This document shows positions 24,631-34,137 of a DNA stretch of 63,844 nt, one piece after another (positions within the stretch are counted from its first letter, which is position 1; every line of letters starts with the position of its first letter). The DNA is from an uncultured Bacteroidales bacterium (GTDB lineage Bacteria > Bacteroidota > Bacteroidia > Bacteroidales > Paludibacteraceae). Where the stretch lies: assembly GCA_902799705.1 (NCBI GenBank), contig CADCBP010000008.1, positions 1 to 63,844 of the forward strand, written 5' to 3'. The notes under the pieces are model-generated. The model was not told the origin of the DNA. It did not search any database and saw only the letters and a list, made by a program, of their open reading frames with translations. The translations under genes were made by a program, and so were the position numbers.

Positions 24631-25521
24631 ATGATATTATCTATGACCGGCTACGGAAAGGCCGAAATAATTTTCCGGACACACAAATTGATCTGTGAGA
24701 TCCGTTCTCTCAACTCAAAGACGATGGATCTCTCTATCCGAATGACGCCTGCATTGCGGGCGCATGAACTTGATATCCGCACGCTTGTCACGCAGCGCCT
24801 TGAACGTGGGAAAGTGGACCTCCTTGTAATGAATGAGGGAGTGAGTGAATTAGGGAATGAAGGAGTCAGTCCTGTCAATTGGTCGGCTGCCAAGGAATAT
24901 GCGCGGCAGTACACCGAGCAGTTCGGAAGTCCCGTTCCCGCCGAAGTGATGGCATCCATCTTGCGCTTTCCGGATGTGCTCAAACAACAGGAAGACACGT
25001 CCGACCTCACCGACGAGGAGTGGAGCGATATCCAAGCAATGCTCAACAAAGCACTCGATGCGTTCATCGCCTTCAGAACACAAGAAGGAGCGGCACTACA
25101 GGCCATGTTCACGGAAAAACTCGATGGAATCGCCGGTCTGTTGGCGCAAGTGGAACCCTTTGAGAAAGGGCGCGTAGCGAAAATCAAAGAGCGATTGGAA
25201 GCAAACCTCGCGCAGTTATCTGCCGAAACACAGGCTCAAACGGATAGAAACCGATTGGAACAAGAGATGATCTATTACCTCGAGAAATTGGATATCACCG
25301 AAGAAAAAGTGCGACTCACAAATCACATCAAATACTTCCGTGAGACCATGGAAACCGAGGGAAGCGGAGTGGGCAAGAAGCTCGGATTCATCGCCCAGGA
25401 GATGGGACGTGAGATCAATACCCTCGGTTCCAAATCCAACCAGTCGGAGATGCAGATCATCGTCGTCAAGATGAAAGATATCCTCGAGCAAATCAAAGAA
25501 CAAGTCCTTAATGTACTATAA
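24631..25521 (+). CDS. yicC: YicC family endoribonuclease
   Basis: YicC proteins are RNases implicated in small-RNA turnover. The 296-residue product has the family N-terminus MILSMTGYGKAE, the line RSLNSKTMDLSIRM, and the C-terminal DUF1732 domain GREINTLGSKSNQSEMQ. At about residues 68-80 the sequence VMNEGVSELGNEGVSPVNW is encoded by GGAGTGA/GGAATGA-like repeated words and looks like an in-frame repeat insertion in a variable region. The gene lies between the heptamer tract and gmk; yicC-gmk adjacency is common in bacteria. Confidence 0.9.
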   Translation: MILSMTGYGKAEIIFRTHKLICEIRSLNSKTMDLSIRMTPALRAHELDIRTLVTQRLERGKVDLLVMNEGVSELGNEGVSPVNWSAAKEYARQYTEQFGSPVPAEVMASILRFPDVLKQQEDTSDLTDEEWSDIQAMLNKALDAFIAFRTQEGAALQAMFTEKLDGIAGLLAQVEPFEKGRVAKIKERLEANLAQLSAETQAQTDRNRLEQEMIYYLEKLDITEEKVRLTNHIKYFRETMETEGSGVGKKLGFIAQEMGREINTLGSKSNQSEMQIIVVKMKDILEQIKEQVLNVL

Positions 25522-25644
25522 TGTACCATTTGTTCATTTACCATGTACCATTTATGTACCATTTGGCTATTTCGCTAAATACCTCTAAATGATTCAATGA
25601 ACAAATAAATGACCAAATCGTAAATGACCCAATCGTATATAATC
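25522..25644 (+). repeat. Low-complexity spacer between yicC and gmk
   Basis: ATGTACCATTT occurs twice in tandem, with further partial copies (TTTACC, TGTACCATTTG). A second family follows (AAATGACCAAATCGT / AAATGACCCAATCGT). No promoter is seen. The gmk start lies at the end of the tract. Confidence 0.7.
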
Positions 25645-26205
25645 ATGATATACATCTTCTGTGCGCCCTCAGGTAGCGGCAAATCTACCATGGTGAAACA
25701 TCTTCTCACCATGCACCCGGATCTCTTTGAACTGTCCGTGTCTTGTACCACACGACCTCCGCGAGGACAGGAAGTACACGGGAAAGAGTATTATTTCATC
25801 TCCGTGGAGGAATTCCAAAAACGAATAGAGAATGACGATTTCATCGAGTACGAGCAGGTCTATGAAGGCTTGTATTATGGTACGCTCAAAGAGGAGATCG
25901 ACCGCATCGAGTCGGCTGGCCGTCAGGTGCTCTTTGACGTCGATGTGAAGGGAGGATTGAACCTCAAACGCATCCTCGGCGACAAAGCGGTGTCAATCTT
26001 CATCTGCCCGCCCTCTATTGACGAGTTACGCCGTCGTCTGGAAGGACGTGGGGATACAAGCCCCGAGATGATTGAGAAACGCCTCGCAAAAGCGGAGGAA
26101 GAACTGTCCTACAAACCCTATTTCGACCGAATCGTCGTAAACGACGACTTAAACCATGCTTTCGAGCAACTCGATGCCATCATCGACGAGAACAATGACT
26201 TATAA
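25645..26205 (+). CDS. gmk: Guanylate kinase
   Basis: Phosphorylates GMP to GDP. The 186-residue product has P-loop APSGSGKST (7-15), the GMP-binding stretch SCTTRPPRGQEVHGKEYYF, the lid region RLEGRGDTSPEMIEKRL and the C-terminal VVNDDLNHAF. The start at 25645 (MIYIFCAPSG) is preferred: the in-frame ATG at 25624 lies in the repeat-like spacer and would add seven foreign residues. Its last 11 bp overlap folC. Confidence 0.96.
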   Translation: MIYIFCAPSGSGKSTMVKHLLTMHPDLFELSVSCTTRPPRGQEVHGKEYYFISVEEFQKRIENDDFIEYEQVYEGLYYGTLKEEIDRIESAGRQVLFDVDVKGGLNLKRILGDKAVSIFICPPSIDELRRRLEGRGDTSPEMIEKRLAKAEEELSYKPYFDRIVVNDDLNHAFEQLDAIIDENNDL

Positions 26206-27478
26206 CGAAGCCATAGACTACTTGTATAACGCTCGCCCGCCATTTCACATGGTGGGCGCGTCGGCTTATAAACCGGGCTTGGAAAACACGCTGCGACTGA
26301 TGGCGCATGTCGGGAATCCGCAGGAACAACTCCGCACGGTTCATGTAGCCGGTACGAACGGAAAAGGTTCAACCTCCCATCTCATAGCTGCCTCCTTGCA
26401 GGCTGCAGGATTGCGAGTAGGACTGTTTACCAGTCCCCATTTGGTGAGCCTGACAGAGCGTATCCGCGTCAACGGAATACCCATTGAAGAGGAAGAAATA
26501 GCCGGTTTCATCGGGCAGAACAAAGACTTTCTGGATGAAGTGCAACCTTCGTTCTTCGAGACGATGACTGCGCTCGCCTTCGCATATTTCGTGAAACGGG
26601 AAGTAGATGTCGCGGTAATAGAAGTGGGCTTAGGCGGCCGTTTGGACAGTACAAATGTACTTACGCCCGTTCTCTCTGTGATCACCAATATAGGATTGGA
26701 CCACACGGAGTTTCTGGGTAATACGCTATCTCAGATAGCGAAAGAGAAAGCGGGCATTATGAAACCGCATGTGCCTTGCGTCATCGGGGAGACACATCCC
26801 CGGACGATGAATGTGTTCCTCGAGCGTGCGCGTGAGTGCGATATATTAGGTGAAGGATTAGAGACCACAGACTGCCGTATATGGTTTGCCGACCAGTGCG
26901 GATACATGCGGTCCCGACGGTTGCGCGAAGTGCCGGAATGTGAGTTGAAGGGTATTTATCAAGAGCAGAACCAACAAACAGCGTATGTGGCTCTGCAAGT
27001 GTTGCGTAACTATACCTCTCTTCATGTTCCGACCTCTGCGATTAACGAAGGTTTTGCGCACGTATGTAAGATGACGGGCTTGCGCGGCAGATGGGAGACC
27101 TTGAGCAACCAGCCGCTTACTATTTGCGACACGGGGCATAACAGCCACGGACTGCAATATGTAGCGCGCCAACTCAAAGAGTTGGATAATCCGCGTATAT
27201 GGATAGTCTTCGGCATGGTTAACGACAAAGATACCGAGGTTGTGATGAAACTGATGCCATCCGACAAGCGATTCCATTATATCTTTACGACGCCCAATAC
27301 CCATCGGGCACGAACGGCCCTTGAAATGTTGGAAATATGGGACAAAAAAGGTATCGCCATAGAAAACCCAAAAGACGCTATCCGCTTTGCGCAGCAACAC
27401 GCAGCACCGGAAGATGTAATCTTTATTGGCGGCAGTAATTACCTTGTAGGAGAGGCTCTTGAAATGTATGAAGTATAA
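26195..27478 (+). CDS. folC: Bifunctional folylpolyglutamate / dihydrofolate synthase
   Basis: Adds glutamate to (dihydro)folate. The 427-residue product has the Mur-ligase-type ATP loop VAGTNGKGSTSHL (about 50), the glycine-rich VAVIEVGLGGRLDSTNVL, NIGLDHTEFLGNTL and a C-terminal domain with CDTGHNSHGL. The start at 26195 (MTYNEAIDYLYN) overlaps gmk by 11 bp. It in turn overlaps prmA by 11 bp, the same tight packing. Confidence 0.95.
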   Translation: MTYNEAIDYLYNARPPFHMVGASAYKPGLENTLRLMAHVGNPQEQLRTVHVAGTNGKGSTSHLIAASLQAAGLRVGLFTSPHLVSLTERIRVNGIPIEEEEIAGFIGQNKDFLDEVQPSFFETMTALAFAYFVKREVDVAVIEVGLGGRLDSTNVLTPVLSVITNIGLDHTEFLGNTLSQIAKEKAGIMKPHVPCVIGETHPRTMNVFLERARECDILGEGLETTDCRIWFADQCGYMRSRRLREVPECELKGIYQEQNQQTAYVALQVLRNYTSLHVPTSAINEGFAHVCKMTGLRGRWETLSNQPLTICDTGHNSHGLQYVARQLKELDNPRIWIVFGMVNDKDTEVVMKLMPSDKRFHYIFTTPNTHRARTALEMLEIWDKKGIAIENPKDAIRFAQQHAAPEDVIFIGGSNYLVGEALEMYEV

Positions 27479-28229
27479 TGTGTTACATATAAAGACGGAC
27501 TTTGCCGAGGAATGGCAGGCGGATGTGTTTAACCAGCAAATCTGTGAGTTGGGAGTCGATACCATTGACGCCGACGATTACTATATCCCTTCGGAAATAT
27601 GGGCGGACAAAGCCGGAGAAATTGAAGCCTTATGTGCCGGAACCGAAGGCATTACTTTAGTCGGCTCGGACGCTTGTCCGGACGAAAACTGGAATGCAGT
27701 TTGGGAATCCGAACATCCGATGCAGGATTTGCCATTAGGTGTAAAAATCATCCCGCATTGTGCATTCGGTGCCGGACACCATGAAACGACATCAATGATT
27801 ATCAACACCTTACTTCTTTCGGATTTATCGGGGAAAACTGTGCTCGACCATGGCACAGGAACCGGGGTGTTGGCTATTTTTGCAAAGCGCCTGGGGGCGA
27901 AACAAGTCATCGCGGTGGATATTGATGACAAGAGTGTAGAGAATGCCAAAGAAAATGCAGCGCTCAATGGGGTAGAGATAGACGTGCGACTCGGAGACTC
28001 CGTGCCGGAAGAAAGATACGACCTTATTCTCGCCAATATACACCGTAATATTCTGTTGGCAAACATGGAATCCTATGCTGCGAACATGCGTGCAGGCGGA
28101 GAACTATGGTTAAGTGGCTTCTATGCCAATGACTGCCCTGTCTTGCAAGAGGCTGCAGAAAACCAAGGTCTGACACTTACGGCTATTCATTCAAATGGCG
28201 AGTGGAGAATGATGCAACTTAAGAAATAA
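27468..28229 (+). CDS. prmA: Ribosomal protein L11 methyltransferase
   Basis: Class I SAM-dependent methyltransferase that trimethylates ribosomal protein L11. The 253-residue product has SAM motif I in VLDHGTGTGVLAIFA (about 125), the acidic strand VIAVDIDDKSVENAKENAA and the family motif LILANIHRNILL in place of NPPF. The N-terminal domain is divergent and short, as is usual in Bacteroidota. The start at 27468 (MKYNVLHIKTDF) was chosen over a TTG three codons upstream. Confidence 0.94.
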   Translation: MKYNVLHIKTDFAEEWQADVFNQQICELGVDTIDADDYYIPSEIWADKAGEIEALCAGTEGITLVGSDACPDENWNAVWESEHPMQDLPLGVKIIPHCAFGAGHHETTSMIINTLLLSDLSGKTVLDHGTGTGVLAIFAKRLGAKQVIAVDIDDKSVENAKENAALNGVEIDVRLGDSVPEERYDLILANIHRNILLANMESYAANMRAGGELWLSGFYANDCPVLQEAAENQGLTLTAIHSNGEWRMMQLKK

Positions 28230-28232
28230 ACT

Positions 28233-29693
28233 ATGCTCTTCAACTCGATAGAATATGCCCTTTTCCTGCCGATAGTCTTTGCAATCTATTGGATCATCGG
28301 CTATCTGCACATCGGCGATGCCTTAAAGCTGAAACTGCAAAATACCTTTGTGCTCATCGCCAGTTACGTCTTCTATGGTTGGTGGGATTGGCGTTTCCTG
28401 TTACTCATTGCCTTCACAAGTCTTTGTTCCTGGGGAAGCGGGCTGCTTATAAAATCATCAATCTTAAATCATAAATCATCAATTTCAAAACTTTGGCTTG
28501 TAGCCAATATCGTTTTAAATCTCGCTATTCTCTTTACGTTCAAATATTACAATTTTTTCATCGAAGAGTTTTGTCAGCTATTTAATATCTCCTCCCTCGA
28601 GGGGAGGTTGGGAGGGGTTTCCATCATTTTGCCTGTCGGCATCTCTTTCTATACTTTTCAGGCACTCAGCTATTCGATTGATGTATATCGTAAAAAGATA
28701 GAACCCACGACTGATATTGTGGCCTTCTTTGCCTATATAGCCTTCTTCCCCCAATTGGTAGCAGGTCCTATAGAGCGTGCCACAAACCTCTTGCCGCAGT
28801 TCTTGAAAAATAGAACATTCCAGTACGGACAAGCGGTGGACGGAATGCGCCAAATACTATGGGGACTGTTCAAAAAAATGGTCATCGCTGACACCTGTGC
28901 AATCTATGTTAATCGTATTTGGGAGACGTATGACATGCAGAGTAGCGGAGTGTTAATCTTAGGAGCGGTTCTCTTCACGTTTCAGATCTACGGGGACTTC
29001 TCTGGCTATTCAGATATCGCTATAGGAACGGCTAAGTTGTTTGGAATCAATCTGATGCGCAACTTCAACAGCCCGTATTTCTCGCGTGACATAGCAGAGT
29101 TTTGGCGCAGATGGCATATCTCCCTCACCACATGGTTCAGAGATTACGTTTATATTCCATTAGGTGGAAGCAGGGTAAGCAAGGTAAAGATTATTCGGAA
29201 CATCTTTGTCATCTTTCTGGTCTCCGGTTTATGGCATGGCGCAAATTGGACATTTCTGGCATGGGGTGCCTTTCATGCACTCCTCTTTTTACCGCTTATT
29301 CTGTCAGGACGGAATCGACGTTATACCGATCAACCCCTAACTTGGCGCCATGTGCCGCAGATAGTGTGTACATTTGTATTAGTCGTCTTCTCATGGATTC
29401 TTTTCCGCGCAGAGAGTATCACGCAGGCATGGCGGTATATGTGCGGCATAGCGGGACAAAATACCGAAACCGTACGATTTGTAATGCATTCATGGGAATA
29501 TATTCCGCTTATCCTCACGATTGTTTTTATGATTGGCATCGAGTGGATCAATCGTGCGGAAACGCATAGTTTTGCAATTCAGCAGACAATCTCGAATCAA
29601 TGGCTCCGACGCATTCTTTATGTAGCCGTCGTGCTGATGATTCTGTATCTGGGACAATTTCATTATAACCAATTCATATACTTCCAGTTCTGA
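28233..29693 (+). CDS. AlgI-like MBOAT O-acyltransferase
   Basis: A 486-residue multipass membrane protein of the MBOAT family, which transfers acyl groups to extracellular polymers. Family blocks are present: PVGISFYTFQALSYSIDVY near 135, FFPQLVAGPIERA near 175, DFSGYSDIAIGTAKLFG near 255, and the likely catalytic His in SGLWHGANWTFLAWG near 330. The usual partner, a SGNH hydrolase or AlgJ-like protein, is not adjacent. Two stretches look like repeat insertions: KSSILNHKSSISK near 75 (ATAAATC-type words) and a CCTCCCTCGAGGGG palindrome near 28590. It is the last gene of the mnmE operon. Confidence 0.88.
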   Translation: MLFNSIEYALFLPIVFAIYWIIGYLHIGDALKLKLQNTFVLIASYVFYGWWDWRFLLLIAFTSLCSWGSGLLIKSSILNHKSSISKLWLVANIVLNLAILFTFKYYNFFIEEFCQLFNISSLEGRLGGVSIILPVGISFYTFQALSYSIDVYRKKIEPTTDIVAFFAYIAFFPQLVAGPIERATNLLPQFLKNRTFQYGQAVDGMRQILWGLFKKMVIADTCAIYVNRIWETYDMQSSGVLILGAVLFTFQIYGDFSGYSDIAIGTAKLFGINLMRNFNSPYFSRDIAEFWRRWHISLTTWFRDYVYIPLGGSRVSKVKIIRNIFVIFLVSGLWHGANWTFLAWGAFHALLFLPLILSGRNRRYTDQPLTWRHVPQIVCTFVLVVFSWILFRAESITQAWRYMCGIAGQNTETVRFVMHSWEYIPLILTIVFMIGIEWINRAETHSFAIQQTISNQWLRRILYVAVVLMILYLGQFHYNQFIYFQF

Positions 29694-29700
29694 GAGGAAG

Positions 29701-30216
29701 TCATTTGCGATTGGAAGCCCTCAGCTCCGTGGAAGAGATATTGAAATAAGGAGCAGAATCCAAAAATACGATATTTTTCGCATTTCTGATTGCTGATTTC
29801 TGATTGCTGATTTCTGATTTCCTTGGATAGACAAAGATGCGGAAGTTTTTCAATATATATTCATATTCCCGCCATTGGGTGAAGATAGCTAAGTTGTCTT
29901 CGCCTATAACCAATGTGAACTCATGTTCCGGATAGGCCTTTTGTAGTGCCCGCAGGGTGTTGGCCGTATAAGAAGGGCGTGGTAATGAAAACTCGAAATC
30001 ACTCGCTTTGAGACAGGGTATATCCTTTATCGCTTCGCGTACAGCCTTCAGGCGTTCGTCTTCAGGAGCCAGTATTCCTGCCGGTTTCAACGGGTTGTTA
30101 GGGCTCACAAGCAACCATAGTTCATCGAGGTCTGTATGCTCAATGACCCATTTCGCTAAACCCACATGCCCGAAGTGCACAGGATTGAAACTCCCTCCGT
30201 AGATACCTATTTTCAT
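29701..30216 (-). CDS. nadD: Nicotinate-nucleotide adenylyltransferase with heptamer insertion
   Basis: Forms nicotinic acid adenine dinucleotide in NAD synthesis. The 171-residue product has the nucleotidyltransferase loop GIYGGSFNPVHFGH at the N-terminus and the ISSTELRA motif at the end. Between the strand FRIFVYPR and NIVFLDSAP, the residues KSEISNQKSAIRNAK are encoded by five tandem heptamers ATCAG[A/C]A (29782-29820), an in-frame repeat in a variable loop. The ATG overlaps the dnaE stop as ATGA. It is short for the family (about 190) but all core motifs are present. It converges on the AlgI gene with a 7-bp gap. Confidence 0.93.
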   Translation of the reverse strand: MKIGIYGGSFNPVHFGHVGLAKWVIEHTDLDELWLLVSPNNPLKPAGILAPEDERLKAVREAIKDIPCLKASDFEFSLPRPSYTANTLRALQKAYPEHEFTLVIGEDNLAIFTQWREYEYILKNFRIFVYPRKSEISNQKSAIRNAKNIVFLDSAPYFNISSTELRASNRK

Positions 30217-33200
30217 TCTTTCGTCTGTACCGAGAAATCCAATACCCCGTCAGCACGCTGTTCGCAGAGCCAGTGATAGAAATGCGGCGTGACATGAATG
30301 GATTGTGAACGACTGGTTAGAACCACATGTTGCCGGTTCATCGGGTTATATATAGTCACATGTAGCCGTACTTGTCCGGGATTATTGGTCGTCTGTTCCA
30401 CAAGTTCATCAATGATTTCCGGCGTGATGGTGTCAAGCGACAAGCGTATATTGAGGCCCTCCGTACGTTGGTTCTGTACCTCGTTAAGCATATCGACGCG
30501 TTGCACTACAAACTCGAACTCAGCCTCTTCGTCTTGTGCCTCTTTGAACCATCTCTGGCCGGCGTTCTTCTGCTGAATAACACCCGTAACAAGCACGTAC
30601 AAGTCTTTCAGCATAAGGTGTGCAAACTGGGTGTACGCATTCCCGAAGAGCACGAGTTGGTACATGCCGCTATAATCAGCTATCGTGTAGCGCCCGTATG
30701 GGTTGCCTTTTTGACTGATACGTTGCTCCGCTTCGGTGATGATACCGCCAAGCAGACATGCCTGATTCTTGTGAGCAGCGAGGAATTCGGAGGGTAGGAG
30801 TATAGTTTCTTCCGGTTGCTCCGCTTTTGCGGCACGCAACATGTTCTCTGCGTCCTTGCGTACGTCCGGTTTGCGCCAGTTTTCAAAAAGCGTCAGTTCA
30901 TTAGCGGTGATGTTACACAGCTCTTTCACTTCAAAGGCATACTCGTCCAGCGGGTGTGCAGAGAGATAAATACCGATGAGATCTTTCTCCTTGTTCAACC
31001 GTTCAATCGTGTCCCATCGCGGTACTTGCGGCAGGTCTGGGTGCTTTACTTCAATGGCAGTGTCCAAATCGCCGAAGAGTGAGTTGGCGTTGTTCTCTTT
31101 GTCTGCCTGCCATTTGTTACCGTAATTCATCAACAAGTCAAGGCCGGAATTGCCGTTGGAATCGGTGCCAAAGAACTGTTCGCGGTATATATCGTCAAAA
31201 CACTCAAATGCGCCTGCTTGAGCAAGATTCTCTATGGTCTTGCGGTTACAACTCTGTAAGTTGACGCGCTCAAGGAAGTCAAAGATATCTTTATATTTGC
31301 CGTTCTTCTCACGCTCTGTAATAATAGCTTCGGCTGCACCTTCGCCGACTCCTTTGATACCACCCAAACCAAAACGGATATCGCCTTTCTGGTTTACGGT
31401 GAAAGAGAGTTCGGATTCATTGACGTCTGGTTCTAACACGCTCACTTTCAATGCATTGCACTCGTCCATTAGCTTGGTAACCTCTTTGATATCGTCTTTA
31501 TGGACGGTAAGGTTGGCTGCCATGAATTCTGCCGGATAGTGCGCTTTGAGGTAACCCGTTTGATATGCTACCCAGGAGTAACAAGCGGCGTGCGACTTAT
31601 TGAAGGCATACGATGCGAATTTCTTCCAGTCCTCCCATATCTTCGTGAGAATCTTCTCGTCATGTCCGTTGGCTTTACCGCCTTCCATGAACTTGTCTTG
31701 CAGCGATGCCAGCACGTCCATTTGTTTCTTACCCATCGCCTTACGGAGTTTGTCGCTCTCGCCACGGGTGAAGTTCGCTAACAGACGACTCAGAAGCATG
31801 ACTTGCTCTTGATAAACCGTGACGCCGTAAGTGTCCTTGAGGTATTTCTCCATGACGGGGATGTCGTACGTCACTGGTTCAATACCCTGCTTACGTTTGA
31901 TGAACTGCGGGATATAATCCATTGGTCCCGGACGATACAAGGCATTCATGGCGATGAGGTCGCCGATGACGGTGGGTTTAAGTTCACGCAGGTATTTCTG
32001 CATGCCGGCGGACTCGAACTGGAATACAGCCACCGTACGGCCTTCTTGGAACAGTTTGTAGGTCAGTTCGTCATCAATAGGTATATGATCAATGTCCAGA
32101 TCAATGCCACGGGCTTTCTTGATATTGCGGAGACACTCCTTGATAATCGTTAACGTAATGAGTCCCAGGAAGTCCATCTTAATCAGTCCTACGGACTCAA
32201 CCACATGCCCGTCGTATTCGGTAACAAGAACGCGTTTTTTCGATGTCTTGTCTTCAACAGAAGAAAGGGGAGCGAAGTTCGTTAAGTCATCTGCACCGAT
32301 AATCACACCGCAGGCATGCACGCCTACTTGGCGGATAGTTCCTTCCAGCCGCGCAGCGTATTCAAGCATTGAGCGGGTATTCGGATCTCCATGTTCATAC
32401 TCGCGCTTGAGTTCATCGATATATTTGTAGCAGTTCTTGAGGTTCACTTTGGGTGACTTACCCTTTTCATCCTTGATATTTCCCGGAAACTCACGATCAG
32501 GAATAAGCCCTTTCAGTTCATTTACACGCGGCAGAGGTATCTGTTGTACACGTCCTACATCAGCAAGCGCGGACTTGGTTGCCATCTTGCCGTAGGTCAC
32601 GATGTGCGCCACGTGTGTCTCGCCGTATTTGCGGCTTACGTAGTCCAGCACCTTTCCGCGACCGCAATCTTCAAAGTCGGTGTCGATATCGGGTAGGGAG
32701 ATACGGTCGGGATTCAAGAAACGCTCGAACAGGAGATCATACTCTAACGGGTCCAAGTCCGTGATTTTCAGACAGTATGCTACAACCGATCCGGCAGCAG
32801 AACCACGACCGGGACCTACAGAGACATCCAATTCTTCCCGTGCTGCACGGATGAAATCCATGACAATGAGAAAGTAACCCGGGAAACCCATTGAAATGAT
32901 GGTATTCAACTCAAATTCGATACGCTCTTTAAGCACGTCGTCGTTCTCGAGTCGCTCTTTCCCATAGCGTTCAAGGGCACCTTCCATCGTCAGATGACGA
33001 AGATAGGCACTCTCGAAAGCCAGTCGGTCGGGATAATCTTCCTCTTTACCGAAGGAGGCAGGGATGTCGAATTTCGGCATGATAGGGCCGTGGTCGATGT
33101 CATATATTTCGATTTTATCGACTATTTCCTGTGTGTTAGTAAGTGCTTCGGGCAGGTCGCTGAAGATTTCTGCCATCTCTTCCGGAGTCTTGAGCCACTC

Positions 33201-34046
33201 CTGCTTCGTGTAATGCATACGGTTCACGTCATTCACGTAGTGGTTGGTACTCAAGCAAATCAAGCGGTCATGCGCCTCCGCATCCTCTTCGTTTACAAAG
33301 TGCGAGTCATTGGTGGCGATGATTTTTACACCGTATTTGCGGGCAAGGTCTATAAGGATAGGGTTGACTTGCTTCTGGCGTTCATACACTTCTACATCGG
33401 CACCGGGTTTCTGCGTCTCATGGCGCTGAAGTTCTATATAGTAGTCTTCTCCGAAAAGGTTCTTGAACCATCGTACCGTCTCTTCTGCTTCACTGAAATC
33501 ACCTCCTTTGACGATTCCATCGAGGATTTTCTGGGGTAACTCACCACCTAAACATGCGGAAGAGCAGATAATGCCCTCATGATATTTCTCAAGCAACTCA
33601 CGGTCAATACGCGGTGTGTAATAATAGGCATCGGACATGTAGCTCTGAGACACAATACGGCAGAGGTTGTGATAACCAGCCATATTCTTTGCTAACAAGA
33701 TAAGATGCCAGCCTGAACGGTCAATGAAGAACGTACGTCCTTCGCCGTTAACGGCTTTATCGTCTTTCTTGGAAAAGCGCCCGCGACGCGCGCAGTAGGC
33801 CTCCACGCCCACAATAGGCTTGAAGGGCACGAACTCTTCACCGGAAGCCGCACATGCCGCTTTGCGGTTTTTGTTGATCTTCTTGCAGTAGTCCAAGAGT
33901 TCCTTGATACCATACATATTACCATGGTCGGTCAATGCCACAGCAGGCATACCTGTCTCCAGACATTTATCCACAATCTCTTCTACCTTCGATAGTCCGT
34001 CCAACAGAGAATAATGGGAGTGCACATGTAGATGCGTAAAAGTCAT
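30213..34046 (-). CDS. dnaE: DNA polymerase III alpha subunit
   Basis: Catalytic subunit of the replicative polymerase. The 1277-residue product opens with a PHP domain (LHVHSHYSLLDGLSK), followed by the C-family polymerase core with the catalytic Asp pair in SLPDIDTDFED (about 430). The fingers line PGPMDYIPQFIKRKQG, the helix-hairpin-helix region GLGGIKGVGEGAAEAI and a C-terminal OB domain (LLGGIITEAEQRISQKGNPYG) follow. The start at 34046 was chosen because the more upstream ATG at 34067 overlaps the -7 promoter element. First gene of dnaE-nadD. Confidence 0.97.
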   Translation of the reverse strand: MTFTHLHVHSHYSLLDGLSKVEEIVDKCLETGMPAVALTDHGNMYGIKELLDYCKKINKNRKAACAASGEEFVPFKPIVGVEAYCARRGRFSKKDDKAVNGEGRTFFIDRSGWHLILLAKNMAGYHNLCRIVSQSYMSDAYYYTPRIDRELLEKYHEGIICSSACLGGELPQKILDGIVKGGDFSEAEETVRWFKNLFGEDYYIELQRHETQKPGADVEVYERQKQVNPILIDLARKYGVKIIATNDSHFVNEEDAEAHDRLICLSTNHYVNDVNRMHYTKQEWLKTPEEMAEIFSDLPEALTNTQEIVDKIEIYDIDHGPIMPKFDIPASFGKEEDYPDRLAFESAYLRHLTMEGALERYGKERLENDDVLKERIEFELNTIISMGFPGYFLIVMDFIRAAREELDVSVGPGRGSAAGSVVAYCLKITDLDPLEYDLLFERFLNPDRISLPDIDTDFEDCGRGKVLDYVSRKYGETHVAHIVTYGKMATKSALADVGRVQQIPLPRVNELKGLIPDREFPGNIKDEKGKSPKVNLKNCYKYIDELKREYEHGDPNTRSMLEYAARLEGTIRQVGVHACGVIIGADDLTNFAPLSSVEDKTSKKRVLVTEYDGHVVESVGLIKMDFLGLITLTIIKECLRNIKKARGIDLDIDHIPIDDELTYKLFQEGRTVAVFQFESAGMQKYLRELKPTVIGDLIAMNALYRPGPMDYIPQFIKRKQGIEPVTYDIPVMEKYLKDTYGVTVYQEQVMLLSRLLANFTRGESDKLRKAMGKKQMDVLASLQDKFMEGGKANGHDEKILTKIWEDWKKFASYAFNKSHAACYSWVAYQTGYLKAHYPAEFMAANLTVHKDDIKEVTKLMDECNALKVSVLEPDVNESELSFTVNQKGDIRFGLGGIKGVGEGAAEAIITEREKNGKYKDIFDFLERVNLQSCNRKTIENLAQAGAFECFDDIYREQFFGTDSNGNSGLDLLMNYGNKWQADKENNANSLFGDLDTAIEVKHPDLPQVPRWDTIERLNKEKDLIGIYLSAHPLDEYAFEVKELCNITANELTLFENWRKPDVRKDAENMLRAAKAEQPEETILLPSEFLAAHKNQACLLGGIITEAEQRISQKGNPYGRYTIADYSGMYQLVLFGNAYTQFAHLMLKDLYVLVTGVIQQKNAGQRWFKEAQDEEAEFEFVVQRVDMLNEVQNQRTEGLNIRLSLDTITPEIIDELVEQTTNNPGQVRLHVTIYNPMNRQHVVLTSRSQSIHVTPHFYHWLCEQRADGVLDFSVQTKE

Positions 34047-34064
34047 AATTGCAAAATTTGGCTG

Positions 34065-34096
34065 CAAAATTACAAAAATATTTTGATATATGCAAA
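34065..34096 (-). promoter_or_regulatory. dnaE promoter (overlaps the divergent GH3 promoter)
   Basis: Minus strand: TTTG (34096-34093), 20-bp spacer, TAATTTTG (34072-34065), with the ATG at 34046. It shares the stretch 34082-34096 with the forward promoter, so the two may compete. Confidence 0.7.
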
Positions 34097-34112
34097 TTTA
34101 TTCGTACCTTTG
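34082..34112 (+). promoter_or_regulatory. Promoter of the GH3-HAD-acyltransferase-EamA operon
   Basis: TTTG (34082-34085), 19-bp spacer, TACCTTTG (34105-34112); ATG at 34138. Confidence 0.72.
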
Positions 34113-34137
34113 CACCCGATTTGTATCTTGGCGGAAT

